DNA from: RGIG8306 sp964426655
GTDB lineage: Bacteria > Bacillota > Clostridia > Lachnospirales > Lachnospiraceae
Assembly: GCA_964426655.1 (NCBI GenBank)
Contig: CAYRQT010000004.1
Location: 53,085-117,084, forward strand
Direction: 5' to 3'
Length of the DNA stretch: 64,000 bases
The position numbers were made by a program, and so were the translations under genes. Below are positions 24,394 through 32,995 of the stretch, piece after piece. The notes beneath the pieces were generated by a model that was given only the letters and a program-made list of their open reading frames with translations, did no database searches and had not been told where the DNA came from. Positions within the stretch are counted from its first letter, which is position 1; each line of letters opens with the position of its first letter.

Positions 24394-24419
24394 AGAAGGA
24401 TATAACACTAACTATGCCT

Positions 24420-24462
24420 GCATCTGCAGGGGCAGGATACTTGCCCCTGCAGATGCTTTTTT
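24420..24462 (+). terminator. Terminator between the two sortase genes
   Basis: A 15-bp perfect stem, GCATCTGCAGGGGCA (24420-24434) with TGCCCCTGCAGATGC (24442-24456), followed by TTTTTT. Confidence 0.92.
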
Positions 24463-24506
24463 GCATGATGGAGACATATCTTAAGAAGTTTGCAAGAACT
24501 GTAGCA

Positions 24507-24535
24507 TTGCCAATGTAGGTGGATTCCTGTATAAT
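24507..24535 (+). promoter_or_regulatory. Promoter of the second sortase operon
   Basis: TTGCCA (24507-24512), 17-bp spacer, TATAAT (24530-24535). Confidence 0.75.
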
Positions 24536-24574
24536 ACCCCTAGATGTGGATTGTATGTGGAGGAAGGAGAGCCA

Positions 24575-25456
24575 TTGAATAACAGAGGAAATCTTTTTGC
24601 CCTTTTATTAATAGGAATTTTGCTTTTGGCAGGGCTCGGTCTGTTCCTGATCAACCTGAGAGTAAAAGAGACGACTCCGGCACAAAGCACGATTGCAGAA
24701 GTCGGTTCTTTGGAAGAAACAGAAGAACCAGAACAGTCTTCCTTACAGGAAACGGATGATCAGGAGGAAACAAAAGAGCCGGAGACAGAGGAAGAATCTC
24801 TGAATGTGGTTGAAACATCTTCTGAAGATCTGACAACAGAGGAAAATGTTATATCTGCAAAAGAAGAGAAAACATATCCTGCCCTTTCTTCTGCGGACAG
24901 GGGACCGGAAATCAATTTTGAAAAACTTCAAAAAATGAATCCGGATATTGTGGCATGGATTCAGATTCCAGGTACAACCATTAACTACCCGGTAGTACAG
25001 GGAACGGATAACCAGCATTATCTGCGGTATACTGCGGCCAATGTGGAAAATGCGGCAGGCGCTCTTTTTGTGGACTACCGACAGAGTGCTGGCTTTGACT
25101 GGTACAATACCATTGTATATGGGCACAATCGAAAAGATGATACCATGTTCAGCCAGCTGACCAGATACCTTTCTCAAAGATTCTGGGAAAGCTATCCGAA
25201 TATCACGGTGTACCTGCCGGGAGAAACCAGAGTTTATGAAATCTGCGCAGTATATATCAGTCCACCGGTAGCGCGAGCTTATGTGGCAGTTTTGGAAACG
25301 AAGGCAAGTTATCAGTCTTACCTGGACACCATGATGAGATTGCGTATATATGATACAGGCATTCAGGTGACTACGGATCAGACTCTTCTAACATTGGTTA
25401 CCTGTACGGACGATGCGGAAAATCGGGTAGTTGTGCATGCTGTTCGCATTCAGTAA
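24575..25456 (+). CDS. Class B sortase (second copy) with acidic linker
   Basis: A 293-residue class B sortase, paralogue of the preceding one; both end in VVHAVRIQ. TTG 24575 is taken as start: AAGGAG lies 6 bases upstream and a transmembrane segment (residues 7-28) follows. Residues about 45-98 form an unusually long Glu/Thr/Ser-rich linker, then the barrel with His184 (YGHNRKDD), Cys277 (LVTCTDD) and Arg284. It starts an apparent operon with a zinc-ribbon protein, a TPM protein, a cyclophilin and a GNAT enzyme. Substrates are unknown. Confidence 0.88.
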   Translation: MNNRGNLFALLLIGILLLAGLGLFLINLRVKETTPAQSTIAEVGSLEETEEPEQSSLQETDDQEETKEPETEEESLNVVETSSEDLTTEENVISAKEEKTYPALSSADRGPEINFEKLQKMNPDIVAWIQIPGTTINYPVVQGTDNQHYLRYTAANVENAAGALFVDYRQSAGFDWYNTIVYGHNRKDDTMFSQLTRYLSQRFWESYPNITVYLPGETRVYEICAVYISPPVARAYVAVLETKASYQSYLDTMMRLRIYDTGIQVTTDQTLLTLVTCTDDAENRVVVHAVRIQ

Positions 25457-25467
25457 AAGGAGGGAAA

Positions 25468-26517
25468 ATGGTCTTAAGCTATAAATGCCCAAATTGTGGC
25501 TCATCAATGACATACAAGGAAGGCAGTGATCATCTGGAGTGTGAGCACTGTCAGACCACTATTCCTATTAAGGACTTGAAAGAAACCACAAAAGAGGAAA
25601 CGGTGGAGGTAGCGCCGGAGGCCCATATGGATGAGGCGGTATCAGAGGACCATTTTACCGGGTATACCTGTGAAAACTGCGGAGCACAGATTATGGGAGA
25701 TGCATACACTGCAGCCACTGTTTGCAGCTTTTGCGGAAGCCCCACTTTGATAGCCAGTCGGCTTTCCGGAACAGCAAAGCCCCGTTGGGTGATTCCTTTT
25801 GCCTACGATAAAACCAATGCCAGGGAAAAGTTTCGCCATTGGACCAGGAAAGGCCTTTTGACACCTGCTGCATTTCGCAAAGAAGCTGTTCTGGATACCA
25901 TCAGCGGTGTATATGTACCCTATTGGCTTTATGATATCCATGCAGATGTGGACATGGTGGCTAGGGCCACCCGGGTTCGGAGGAGAGTATCCGGAAACTA
26001 TGAGTACATCTATACAGATCATTTTCTTGTCAGCCGGGACGTGGCAGTGGATTATGAGCGCATACCGATAGATGCTTCAAAAAAAATGGACGATTCCATG
26101 ATGGAAATGCTGGAACCTTTTGACTATAAAAAATTAAGTGCATTTGATATGCCATACCTTTCCGGATTTCAGGCAGAACGGTATAATTTTACTGCAGACC
26201 AGATGGCAGGGCGTGCAGAAAGCAGAGCCAGTGATTATAGCCTGCAGGCCACCAGAAACACGATTAAAGGGTATGCTACAGTGGTACCTATTCAGGAAAG
26301 GGTGCATTTGAAGCGAAATAAAGCGGAATATGCCATGCTACCCGTATGGATGCTGCATTGTCGGTATCAGGGAAAGGACTACCCGGTGGCATTAAATGGT
26401 GTGACTGGAAAAATTGTGGGAAAGCTTCCGGTAAGTAAAGGACGTGCTGCGGTTGCTTTTCTCATTTCGACGGTCGTATTATTTGCTTTCCTAACCTTGC
26501 TGGAGGTGCTCCTATGA
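25468..26517 (+). CDS. Membrane-anchored double zinc-ribbon protein (YdjG-like)
   Basis: A 349-residue protein with two N-terminal zinc ribbons (CPNCG...CEHC near residues 8-33 and CENCG...CSFCG near 69-90), a soluble middle domain with VYVPYWLYD and a single transmembrane segment at the C-terminus (about 325-345). This arrangement, directly followed by a TPM-domain gene, resembles Bacillus YdjG next to YdjH, which anchor YdjI and PspA in a membrane-stress complex. Neither PspA nor YdjI is seen here. The last four bases overlap the start of the next gene (ATGA). Confidence 0.75.
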   Translation: MVLSYKCPNCGSSMTYKEGSDHLECEHCQTTIPIKDLKETTKEETVEVAPEAHMDEAVSEDHFTGYTCENCGAQIMGDAYTAATVCSFCGSPTLIASRLSGTAKPRWVIPFAYDKTNAREKFRHWTRKGLLTPAAFRKEAVLDTISGVYVPYWLYDIHADVDMVARATRVRRRVSGNYEYIYTDHFLVSRDVAVDYERIPIDASKKMDDSMMEMLEPFDYKKLSAFDMPYLSGFQAERYNFTADQMAGRAESRASDYSLQATRNTIKGYATVVPIQERVHLKRNKAEYAMLPVWMLHCRYQGKDYPVALNGVTGKIVGKLPVSKGRAAVAFLISTVVLFAFLTLLEVLL

Positions 26518-27383
26518 TTTGGAAGGGACGAAAAAAAACAAACTGTCTGATTTTGCTATTGGCTGTTTCCTCTGTCCTGTTATGCGGATATACGCCGGAG
26601 GATTCCAGAGTATATGATGAAGCAGGCCTGTTCTCAGAGGACGAAATCAGCATGCTGGAAGAAGAAATTGACACTGTGGCGAATGAAATTGAGATGGATG
26701 TGGCCATTCTTACGGTATATAGCGGAGAAGTGGATGAAGACAATGGCGGGGTGGATTATGCAAGGGCCTTTATTCGCCAGGAGGGACTGGGATATGATGA
26801 GGCAGATGGCGCTACACTCCTGATGCTTGTGGATATGCAGACCAGAGGCATGTATTTTGTGGAAAATCAAAGAGAAGGCGTGGCTTTCCTCTATACGGAT
26901 AGTGAAATAAACCAGATTTATGAAACGGTCAGGGAGTATTTTTCCGCCGGAGATTATTATGAAGGGGCATATGCATTCCTGGAGTCTGCTGTAATGTATA
27001 GCGGGATAAATGAAAACAGCGGTGAGGAGGAATATGACGGGGACCTGTCAAATGATGATGTCCAGGACTGGAACACAGAAAGTGATATCGGGGGCATCTC
27101 AGGGGAACGTCTACTCATAAATTTGCTGATCAGTATGGGCATCAGTGCAGCCATTGTAGTGCTATTGGTGATTTTTAATAAAACTGGTAGCAAAGTCAGT
27201 GGCAATGTTTTTGTAAAAGATGGGGGCTTTAAGATCAGGAACCAGTCAGATCTCTTCACCCATACCACAACCACCAAACGCCGTATTGAAACCAATTCCG
27301 GCGGCAGAGGGGGAGGTGGTTTCTCCGGTGGATCCGGCGGAGGAGGGGGAAGTCACAGCCATGGCGGCGGCGGAAAATTTTAA
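26514..27383 (+). CDS. TPM domain membrane protein (YdjH/YgcG-like)
   Basis: A 289-residue protein: N-terminal signal or anchor segment (about 9-25), an extracytoplasmic TPM domain (about 33-165) starting VYDEAGLFSEDEI, a second transmembrane segment (about 197-219) and a low-complexity Gly/Ser/His-rich tail (about 263-289). Such tails are usual in TPM proteins. The start overlaps the zinc-ribbon gene by 4 bases, which indicates translational coupling and a shared function, probably in membrane or envelope stress as known for Bacillus YdjGH. LLCG is not a good lipobox. Confidence 0.8.
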   Translation: MIWKGRKKTNCLILLLAVSSVLLCGYTPEDSRVYDEAGLFSEDEISMLEEEIDTVANEIEMDVAILTVYSGEVDEDNGGVDYARAFIRQEGLGYDEADGATLLMLVDMQTRGMYFVENQREGVAFLYTDSEINQIYETVREYFSAGDYYEGAYAFLESAVMYSGINENSGEEEYDGDLSNDDVQDWNTESDIGGISGERLLINLLISMGISAAIVVLLVIFNKTGSKVSGNVFVKDGGFKIRNQSDLFTHTTTTKRRIETNSGGRGGGGFSGGSGGGGGSHSHGGGGKF

Positions 27384-27411
27384 TCAATATCTATAAGGAG
27401 ACGAACTAGAA

Positions 27412-27936
27412 ATGGAAAAGAAAAACCCGATAGTAACCTTTGAAATGGAAGACGGAAGTGTAATGAAAGCAGAGTTGTATCCGGAAATTGCCCCTAACAC
27501 AGTTAGAAATTTTATTTCGCTGGTTGGTAAAGGGTTCTATGATGGACTGGTGTTTCACAGGGTGATTGCAGGTTTTATGATTCAGGGCGGTTGCCCGGAT
27601 GGCACTGGAATGGGTGGACCCGGTTATCAGATTAAGGGAGAATTTAAACAAAATGGATTTGATAATCCACTGTCCCATACCCCAGGCGTCCTTTCCATGG
27701 CCAGATCCATGATGCCAGACTCAGCAGGCTCCCAGTTTTTTATCATGCATGAAACCTCTCCTCATTTGGATGGCGCCTATGCGGCTTTTGGAAAAGTGGT
27801 AGAAGGGCTGGAAGTGGTCAATCAGATTGCAAAAACCAAAACGGATTATAGCGATCGACCCTATGTGCCTCAGGTGATGAAAAAGGTTACAGTGGAAACT
27901 TTTGGCGTTCCCTATCTGGAGCCGGAAAAATGCTGA
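27412..27936 (+). CDS. Cyclophilin-type peptidyl-prolyl cis-trans isomerase
   Basis: A 174-residue cytoplasmic cyclophilin (no signal peptide). Motifs include FISLVGKGFYDGLVFHRVI with the catalytic Arg, GFMIQGGCPDGTGMGGPGY, LSMARS and SQFFIMHE, and the terminal AFGKVVEG. AAGGAGACG precedes the ATG. It follows the TPM gene after 28 bases and overlaps the GNAT gene by 7 bases, so it probably belongs to the same operon, though a link in function is not evident. Confidence 0.94.
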   Translation: MEKKNPIVTFEMEDGSVMKAELYPEIAPNTVRNFISLVGKGFYDGLVFHRVIAGFMIQGGCPDGTGMGGPGYQIKGEFKQNGFDNPLSHTPGVLSMARSMMPDSAGSQFFIMHETSPHLDGAYAAFGKVVEGLEVVNQIAKTKTDYSDRPYVPQVMKKVTVETFGVPYLEPEKC

Positions 27937-28685
27937 TTTCATATGAAACGGCAACAGGGCATACCGTGTGGGTGACAGATGAGCTGACATGGATGGAAGA
28001 AGCGGAAAATAGGGGAGTGGCGGCAGCAGGGGTGTGTCCTGGGGCAGCCACCCCCCTTTCTGCTTATATGGACAATGCTAAACTGGGGTACTGGATTGCC
28101 TCCTGGGAGGATTGGGATACAATGGAGGCGGAGGAGAAGGAAAAATTCCTGGACAAAGTTTGGAGGCGATATCACCATCTTCCGCTGATTATTGGGAAGA
28201 CGGAAGATGTTCTGATAAGGGAATTCGCGGAAGAAGACATTAGGAAAATGGCATGTATAGACAGTCTGCCAGACGTACTGATCTGCCTGGGACTGAATCA
28301 AGTTTTGGCAGAAGAAGACTTTATTCCATATATGACTGCGTATGTTCAGCAGATGTATTCCTTTTGGGAATGGGGATTGTGGGCCGTTTTTAATAACGGT
28401 GTATTTTGCGGGATTGCAGGGTTAGAGCTGAGACAGGAAGAATGGGCCCTTGGATTTTGGATTGAACCGGCTTTCAGAAAACAAGGGATTGGATACGAGG
28501 CAGGCCGCCTGATTTTGACATATTTGAGAGAGCAGACAGATTTGCAGATGCTTTGTGCGTTTGTAGAAACTGGAAATACCCCTTCTGTAAAACTTCTTCA
28601 GAAACTGGGATTTAAAAAAAGGAGCGGCCCGGAAGAACAAATGGGACAGCCCCTTTTGGAGATGCAGTATGTCATTAAAGAGTGA
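27930..28685 (+). CDS. GNAT family N-acetyltransferase with N-terminal extension
   Basis: A 251-residue protein. The C-terminal ~150 residues form a GNAT domain: LIREFAEEDI, GIAGLELR, and the acetyl-CoA loop FRKQGIGYEAGRL near residue 190, then ETGNTPSVKLLQKLGF. The first ~85 residues are extra and match nothing I recognise beyond a WVTDELTWMEEA segment also common in clostridial GNATs. The substrate is unknown. The start overlaps the cyclophilin gene by 7 bases. It converges on the next gene with only 12 bases between. Confidence 0.85.
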   Translation: MLISYETATGHTVWVTDELTWMEEAENRGVAAAGVCPGAATPLSAYMDNAKLGYWIASWEDWDTMEAEEKEKFLDKVWRRYHHLPLIIGKTEDVLIREFAEEDIRKMACIDSLPDVLICLGLNQVLAEEDFIPYMTAYVQQMYSFWEWGLWAVFNNGVFCGIAGLELRQEEWALGFWIEPAFRKQGIGYEAGRLILTYLREQTDLQMLCAFVETGNTPSVKLLQKLGFKKRSGPEEQMGQPLLEMQYVIKE

Positions 28686-28697
28686 GGAAGGGACAGG

Positions 28698-29426
28698 TTA
28701 TTGGTCTGTAAAACCTAAATCCAAAATATATTGCATAAAGGCAATATTGTTGTCCTGGTGTTGAGAATTGGTCACAAAACCCAGATAAATCGGATTTTCG
28801 GTGGAAAGCCCCAGGTTCTGTACGAAAATGGAGTCGGTAATGTCCAGGACCCAATTACCATCAGCACTCTGGGAAGAATTATCAGAAGTGGAATCCTCAT
28901 AGACAATGGGTTCAATGTGGGCAATGCGGGATTCAACCTGTGTATACAGTTCCGCTGGCAAAAGCGTGGATAAATCGTCCCAGCCTTCCATCCCCATTAC
29001 ATATTGAACTGCCGAGGTATTGCCGATAATCATGTCCAGTTCTTTGGCGGAGATATAGGCGGTAAGTTTCATGACACCTGTATAGTCTGTCGCCTCTTCA
29101 CCTACATACAGGCCGGATTCTAATATTGTGGTGTAATCGGATGACAGGGCAAAATACGTACTCAGGGAGGCTTCTGTCTCGTCTATTGTGGTATCGGAAA
29201 GGGTATAGTTTAGGAAGACACCTTGAAAGGCGGTATCCTGACGGTGGGTAGCAGTGTAAACGCCATAAACAGCTGCAAGAACGACCAGGACAATGATCAG
29301 GATATGAATGCGGTAATAGGAGTAGATGTATTCTGCTTTCTGAGAGAGAGTCATATCCTTTAATTTTTGCAGTTCTCCCTTAAATGTTTTGCGAACTGCC
29401 TGTTCTTCTAAATCTTTCTGTGCCAT
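28698..29426 (-). CDS. Single-span membrane protein of unknown function
   Basis: A 242-residue protein with a basic cytoplasmic N-terminus (about 1-45), one transmembrane segment (about 46-67, IHILIIVLVVLAAVYGVYTA) and a presumed extracellular domain of about 170 residues with no motif I recognise. ATG 29426 is chosen because GAGGAG lies 8 bases upstream; the frame extends to 29489 without a site. A promoter is visible. It is transcribed divergently from the YesL-like membrane protein gene. No function can be assigned. Confidence 0.75.
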   Translation of the reverse strand: MAQKDLEEQAVRKTFKGELQKLKDMTLSQKAEYIYSYYRIHILIIVLVVLAAVYGVYTATHRQDTAFQGVFLNYTLSDTTIDETEASLSTYFALSSDYTTILESGLYVGEEATDYTGVMKLTAYISAKELDMIIGNTSAVQYVMGMEGWDDLSTLLPAELYTQVESRIAHIEPIVYEDSTSDNSSQSADGNWVLDITDSIFVQNLGLSTENPIYLGFVTNSQHQDNNIAFMQYILDLGFTDQ

Positions 29427-29460
29427 AAAACGAACTCCTCTGTATTTATACAATATGACT

Positions 29461-29488
29461 ATTATAGCAGATTCTTGCTTTTCGTCCA
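29461..29488 (-). promoter_or_regulatory. Promoter of the single-span membrane protein gene
   Basis: On the minus strand, TGGACG (29483-29488), 16-bp spacer, TATAAT (29461-29466). Confidence 0.55.
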
Positions 29489-29538
29489 TGAGGTTTTGTC
29501 CGGATATTATAAAGAATGCATTAAATTTTCCAGATGTT

Positions 29539-29567
29539 TTGCTTTTGATTCAAAAATTGTTTATAAT
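29539..29567 (+). promoter_or_regulatory. Promoter of the YesL-like gene
   Basis: TTGCTT (29539-29544), 17-bp spacer, TATAAT (29562-29567). Confidence 0.7.
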
Positions 29568-29602
29568 GGTCTAAATACATAGAACAGGATGGATATAATG
29601 TA

Positions 29603-30280
29603 ATGGGTAAATTATTTGATTTGGAAAATCCGTTTTGGATGGGGATTAACAAGCTGACTGATATTTTTCTGCTGGGACTTTTATGGGTTATCTGCTGTAT
29701 TCCCATTGTGACGGTGGGGGCCTCTACCACGGCGGCATATTATACCATGTTCAAGGTGGTTCGAAATGAAGAAAATTATATATTCCGTACTTTTTTTCGG
29801 GCCTTTAAAGAAAACTTCAAACAAGCTACAGTACTTTGGCTCATTCTTCTGGGGGTTTACCTGGTTTTGATTGCGGATATTTCTTTTTATCGGTCCAGTA
29901 CCTGGCAGTATGCCTACATCCTGCAAGGGGTTCTTTTTGCTGTACTGATTGCGGTCTTTCTTATGGGGTTATATTTGTTTCCGCTTCTGGCCAGATTTTA
30001 TCAAAAGAATTGGGCGCTTATCAAATTTTCCATTGGTCTGAGCCTTCGGCATTTGCTACGCACCATTCTGGTTGCCTTGCTGGCCGCTGCTGCACTGGTA
30101 CTTTCCTACATGCTTCCGCCGTTATGCTTCCTCTTTGGTGCCTTTTATTTATATGGATCTTCTGCTGTTTTGCTTAAAATTTTTGGTAAATATGTTAAAC
30201 CGCAGGAAGAAGAGACTCACCCTTTGGATGAGATGGAAAAGCATATTGAAGAAGAGAAAAAAAAGAAAAAGAAAATCTGA
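29603..30280 (+). CDS. YesL family (DUF624) membrane protein
   Basis: A 225-residue integral membrane protein with about five hydrophobic spans and the DUF624 pattern: N-terminal GKLFDLENPFWMGINKLTD, then IPIVTVGASTTAAYYTMFK. The C-terminal 25 residues are highly charged, ending in a Lys run. YesL-type genes often sit near carbohydrate ABC transporters, but none is here. Function is not established. A strong terminator follows directly. Confidence 0.85.
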   Translation: MGKLFDLENPFWMGINKLTDIFLLGLLWVICCIPIVTVGASTTAAYYTMFKVVRNEENYIFRTFFRAFKENFKQATVLWLILLGVYLVLIADISFYRSSTWQYAYILQGVLFAVLIAVFLMGLYLFPLLARFYQKNWALIKFSIGLSLRHLLRTILVALLAAAALVLSYMLPPLCFLFGAFYLYGSSAVLLKIFGKYVKPQEEETHPLDEMEKHIEEEKKKKKKI

Positions 30281-30282
30281 GG

Positions 30283-30314
30283 AAATCCCCCCATTTGGTA
30301 TGGGGGGATTTTTG
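30283..30314 (+). terminator. Terminator after the YesL-like gene
   Basis: AAATCCCCCCAT (30283-30294) pairs with ATGGGGGGATTT (30300-30311), followed by further T residues. Confidence 0.9.
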
Positions 30315-30476
30315 GCTTTATAGGAAAGTCCTCAAGAATAGTGTATAAGATTAGATGAACAAAAATTGCATAGCAAATAAGCGGAGAAAAGGGGACTCTG
30401 CGTTGTTTATGAAATGATTGCGTAGGGTTTGGCGAAACTGCACGATTTGACGATGGAGAGAATGATGAGCACGGAT

Positions 30477-31421
30477 TTATCCAGAGCCCATGACCTTTCG
30501 GTATTGTTTAAATCGCGCGTTTTTTTGTAGCAGACTTCCATTGCCAATATAGAGCAGAAAGAAGGAACCCGCGCTTTTCTCCGGAAATACAGCGGTGAAA
30601 TCCCTTTTCCTGGCTGTGATGTTTGGCATAAAGACCATAATAACGAAGCATTTTAAAGTGCTTTTCCGGGATATGAACAATCAGCCTTTTGATAAAATCA
30701 AGAGCAGGGATACATTCGATAACAAACTTATTATCCTCATGCCGGGTATAGTGGAAGGTCACAAATTTCCTGTTATAAGCGCTGATACGGGAAGTAGCAA
30801 TAACAGGCCGTCAAAGATAACGGCTGATATATGGAATGGTGATTTTGGGAGTGCATGGATTAGGTTTGGCTTGAACATAAAAGCCATTCGTTTAATAATG
30901 GTAGATGGAATTTTTCACTTTTCTGAAAGAAGCACCATGGATTTTTGCCATACGTTCAAGAAGGATTTTTTGAAAGGAATTTTTAAGGAAGTGATAATCA
31001 AAATGCTTAACATGACGCCAGGGGAGCAGTTACCAGCGCCACCTTCTGATATAAGAGCGTGGACAGGAGGATTCCATTTAAGGCCAAAGGTGTGGAGAAC
31101 ACAGATTCAGCATGGAGTGAAATTTTCAGATTTATTCATCTTCTGGAACATGCGGAGAACGCAATCATGGACAGAATGAAAGAGACAGTTCAGAAGATTT
31201 CTATCTTTAGGGAAGAAGATTCGAAGCTCTTTAGGAATGGTGAACACACAATGACGATGTTGCAGGAAATAAGCTTGCAGGACATAGAAAATGAATGATG
31301 AAGGATGTACATATTACAACAGGAAGGGCAGAAACGACTTTTGCAGCGGAAGGCAACATATTTAAGATTAGCGCAATGAGGATAGCCCCGGAAGACACCG
31401 CCATAGGAAGGATCTTTGCAA
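30477..31421 (-). pseudogene. Decayed IS91-family transposase
   Basis: The minus strand reads, in shifting frames, as one IS91-type (Y2, rolling-circle) transposase. In order from 31421: a zinc-finger segment (DPSYGGVFRGYP, RCKSRFCPSC), HRHCVFTIPKELR, MNKSENFTP, ICVLHTFG, LKWNP then VHALISEGGAG, GFYVQAKPNPC, YISRYL, RPVIATSRI, FVTFHYTRHEDN, HIPEKHFKMLRYYGLYAKH and QYRKVMG near 30477. Damage: TGA at 31107-31109, TAA at 30892-30894, TGA at 30811-30813, and frameshifts near 31255, 31035 and 30540. The first His of the HUH motif is lost. The N-terminus is cut off next to the AI-2E gene terminator, and no element ends were identified. The region from 30315 to 30476 shows nothing else. Confidence 0.85.
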
Positions 31422-31432
31422 TGAAGTTAGGT

Positions 31433-31473
31433 AAAGAAAAAGCCCTAACCCCTCATGAGTGAGGGGCAGGGGA
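31433..31473 (-). terminator. Terminator of the AI-2E permease gene
   Basis: Read on the minus strand, CCCTGCCCCTCA pairs with TGAGGGGTTAGGG (one mismatch) and is followed by CTTTTTCTTT. It lies 25 bases beyond the stop codon of the minus-strand gene. Confidence 0.85.
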
Positions 31474-31497
31474 GTTGAGAGTGTCGAAGCCACTTTT

Positions 31498-32856
31498 TTA
31501 TGCAGAGGGGGGAGGAGAGATGTCATCTTCATCATCAGGTGGAGCGGAGTCGTTTTTGGCCGCAGACCAGATTTTCCAGGGGAAAGTTTCCCTGGGAGGA
31601 GTATCTCCTTTCATAGCGGCACGGTGTCTTAACAGGGAGGCAAAGTCCCTTTCTGAGCCAGCTGCATCCAAACGGCGGCCTTCCAGACCGGACTGATTAT
31701 ACCAGATTACAATGATGTTTTTAATAGAGGCTACAATAGGGACAGCAATGAGCATTCCCAGAAGTCCACCTACACTTCCACCCACCAAAATGGCTGTCAT
31801 GGTAAATACAGGATGAAGCCCCACGCGTCCGCCCACTACCTTGGGGGCCAGCAGGTTATTGTCGATTTGCTGTACAATCTGAAAGCCGATGATTACCCAA
31901 ATGACTTTCATATAATCTCCGCCCAGGAAGGCAATGACCACAGCCAATATTGTGCCAATCCAGGGGCCTACGTAGGGAATCATGTTGGTGATACCGGCGA
32001 TCAGGCCAATAGTGATGGGGTTGCGTATGCCAATAATGAACAATACAATGATGGAGAGAATGGCTACAAAGCAGGCTTCCAGCAATTGCCCTTTCAGAAA
32101 TTGAGTAAAAGTCTCATCAAAGATGAGAAAAGCACTTTTCATCAGCTTTCCGGCCCGACTTTCACGAAAAATAATAAAATAGGTGCGGCTTAAAAGTTTT
32201 GTAAAGAACTCCTTATCTATGAGAAGGTAAATGCTTAAAATCAGTGCAATGAAAACCATGAACAGATTACTGCCTAACTTAAATACAAAATTAACAACGC
32301 TATCCACGGAAATCATCAGGATTTTCTGCATGAATTCGATAATCTTGGAAAGATTATCCTGCACAAAGCTGGATAAAAAGGGAATATTCCAGTCTTCCAG
32401 TTTTTGATCGATATAGCTACTGTCAATGGTGGTATTGCCAATTTGAGAATTAATAAATTCAATAATTTTTGTGAGTGTAGTGCTGTCAGAAAGCTGTCCG
32501 CCCACCATGAGATATATTCCGATAATGAGACCTGCACAAACGCCTAATACCAAAGCATATGTGAGCATAACGCAGAGGCCACGTAAGAGTCGGGGGCGTT
32601 TGGACAAAAACCGAAATAGCTTAAAATGTCGAAACAATCGTTCGAACAGGGAAAGCAGGGGCCATAGCAGATAAGCAATGATAATGCCCACCAAAAGAGG
32701 TTTGACCAAATTGGCAGTAAAGCGAACATATGACTGCAGATTCTTCCATATGCCGGGAACATTGTCAAAAATACTGAGGATGCCATGCACCAACAGTACC
32801 GTAATGCCAATATACAGGCAATATTTAATCAGCTTTCCATCCAGCTTCCATTTCAT
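31498..32856 (-). CDS. AI-2E family transporter (permease)
   Basis: A 452-residue membrane protein of the AI-2E/PerM family with about eight hydrophobic segments. Family features: an N-terminal pair of spans, a soluble stretch, then ITNMIPYVGPWIG, QQIDNNLLAPKVVGGRVGLHP and the C-terminal span GGLLGMLIAVPIVAS. The C-terminal ~40 residues are hydrophilic and Pro-rich. Family members export diverse substrates or act as Na+/H+ antiporters; the autoinducer-2 name should not be taken literally. ATG 32856 is chosen because GGGAG precedes it by 6 bases. A TATAAT on the minus strand at 32894-32899 may be its promoter. Confidence 0.88.
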   Translation of the reverse strand: MKWKLDGKLIKYCLYIGITVLLVHGILSIFDNVPGIWKNLQSYVRFTANLVKPLLVGIIIAYLLWPLLSLFERLFRHFKLFRFLSKRPRLLRGLCVMLTYALVLGVCAGLIIGIYLMVGGQLSDSTTLTKIIEFINSQIGNTTIDSSYIDQKLEDWNIPFLSSFVQDNLSKIIEFMQKILMISVDSVVNFVFKLGSNLFMVFIALILSIYLLIDKEFFTKLLSRTYFIIFRESRAGKLMKSAFLIFDETFTQFLKGQLLEACFVAILSIIVLFIIGIRNPITIGLIAGITNMIPYVGPWIGTILAVVIAFLGGDYMKVIWVIIGFQIVQQIDNNLLAPKVVGGRVGLHPVFTMTAILVGGSVGGLLGMLIAVPIVASIKNIIVIWYNQSGLEGRRLDAAGSERDFASLLRHRAAMKGDTPPRETFPWKIWSAAKNDSAPPDDEDDISPPPSA

Positions 32857-32936
32857 AAGGGGCTCCCTTCCTTCCGGCAATCAGTCTCGCTTCATTATAA
32901 CATCAAAGCGGGGGGGGATAAAGTAAAATCGAAACA

Positions 32937-32965
32937 TTGCAAATGACTTTTTCCCATGGTATAAT
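32937..32965 (+). promoter_or_regulatory. Promoter of the ispE-gntR-ddl operon
   Basis: TTGCAA (32937-32942), 17-bp spacer, TATAAT (32960-32965), 31 bases before ispE. Confidence 0.78.
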
Positions 32966-32995
32966 GTTTGGTATACAATATACATAGGAGCATTT

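Noticed and set aside
30595..31298. Two plus-strand ORFs (30595-31179 and 31059-31298) as possible new proteins
   Set aside because: The opposite strand reads throughout as IS91-family transposase motifs; these ORFs are antisense shadows with no ribosome sites.
31298..31462. 54-codon plus-strand ORF starting TGATG-coupled to the previous ORF
   Set aside because: It is antisense to the transposase zinc-finger region and runs into the permease terminator.
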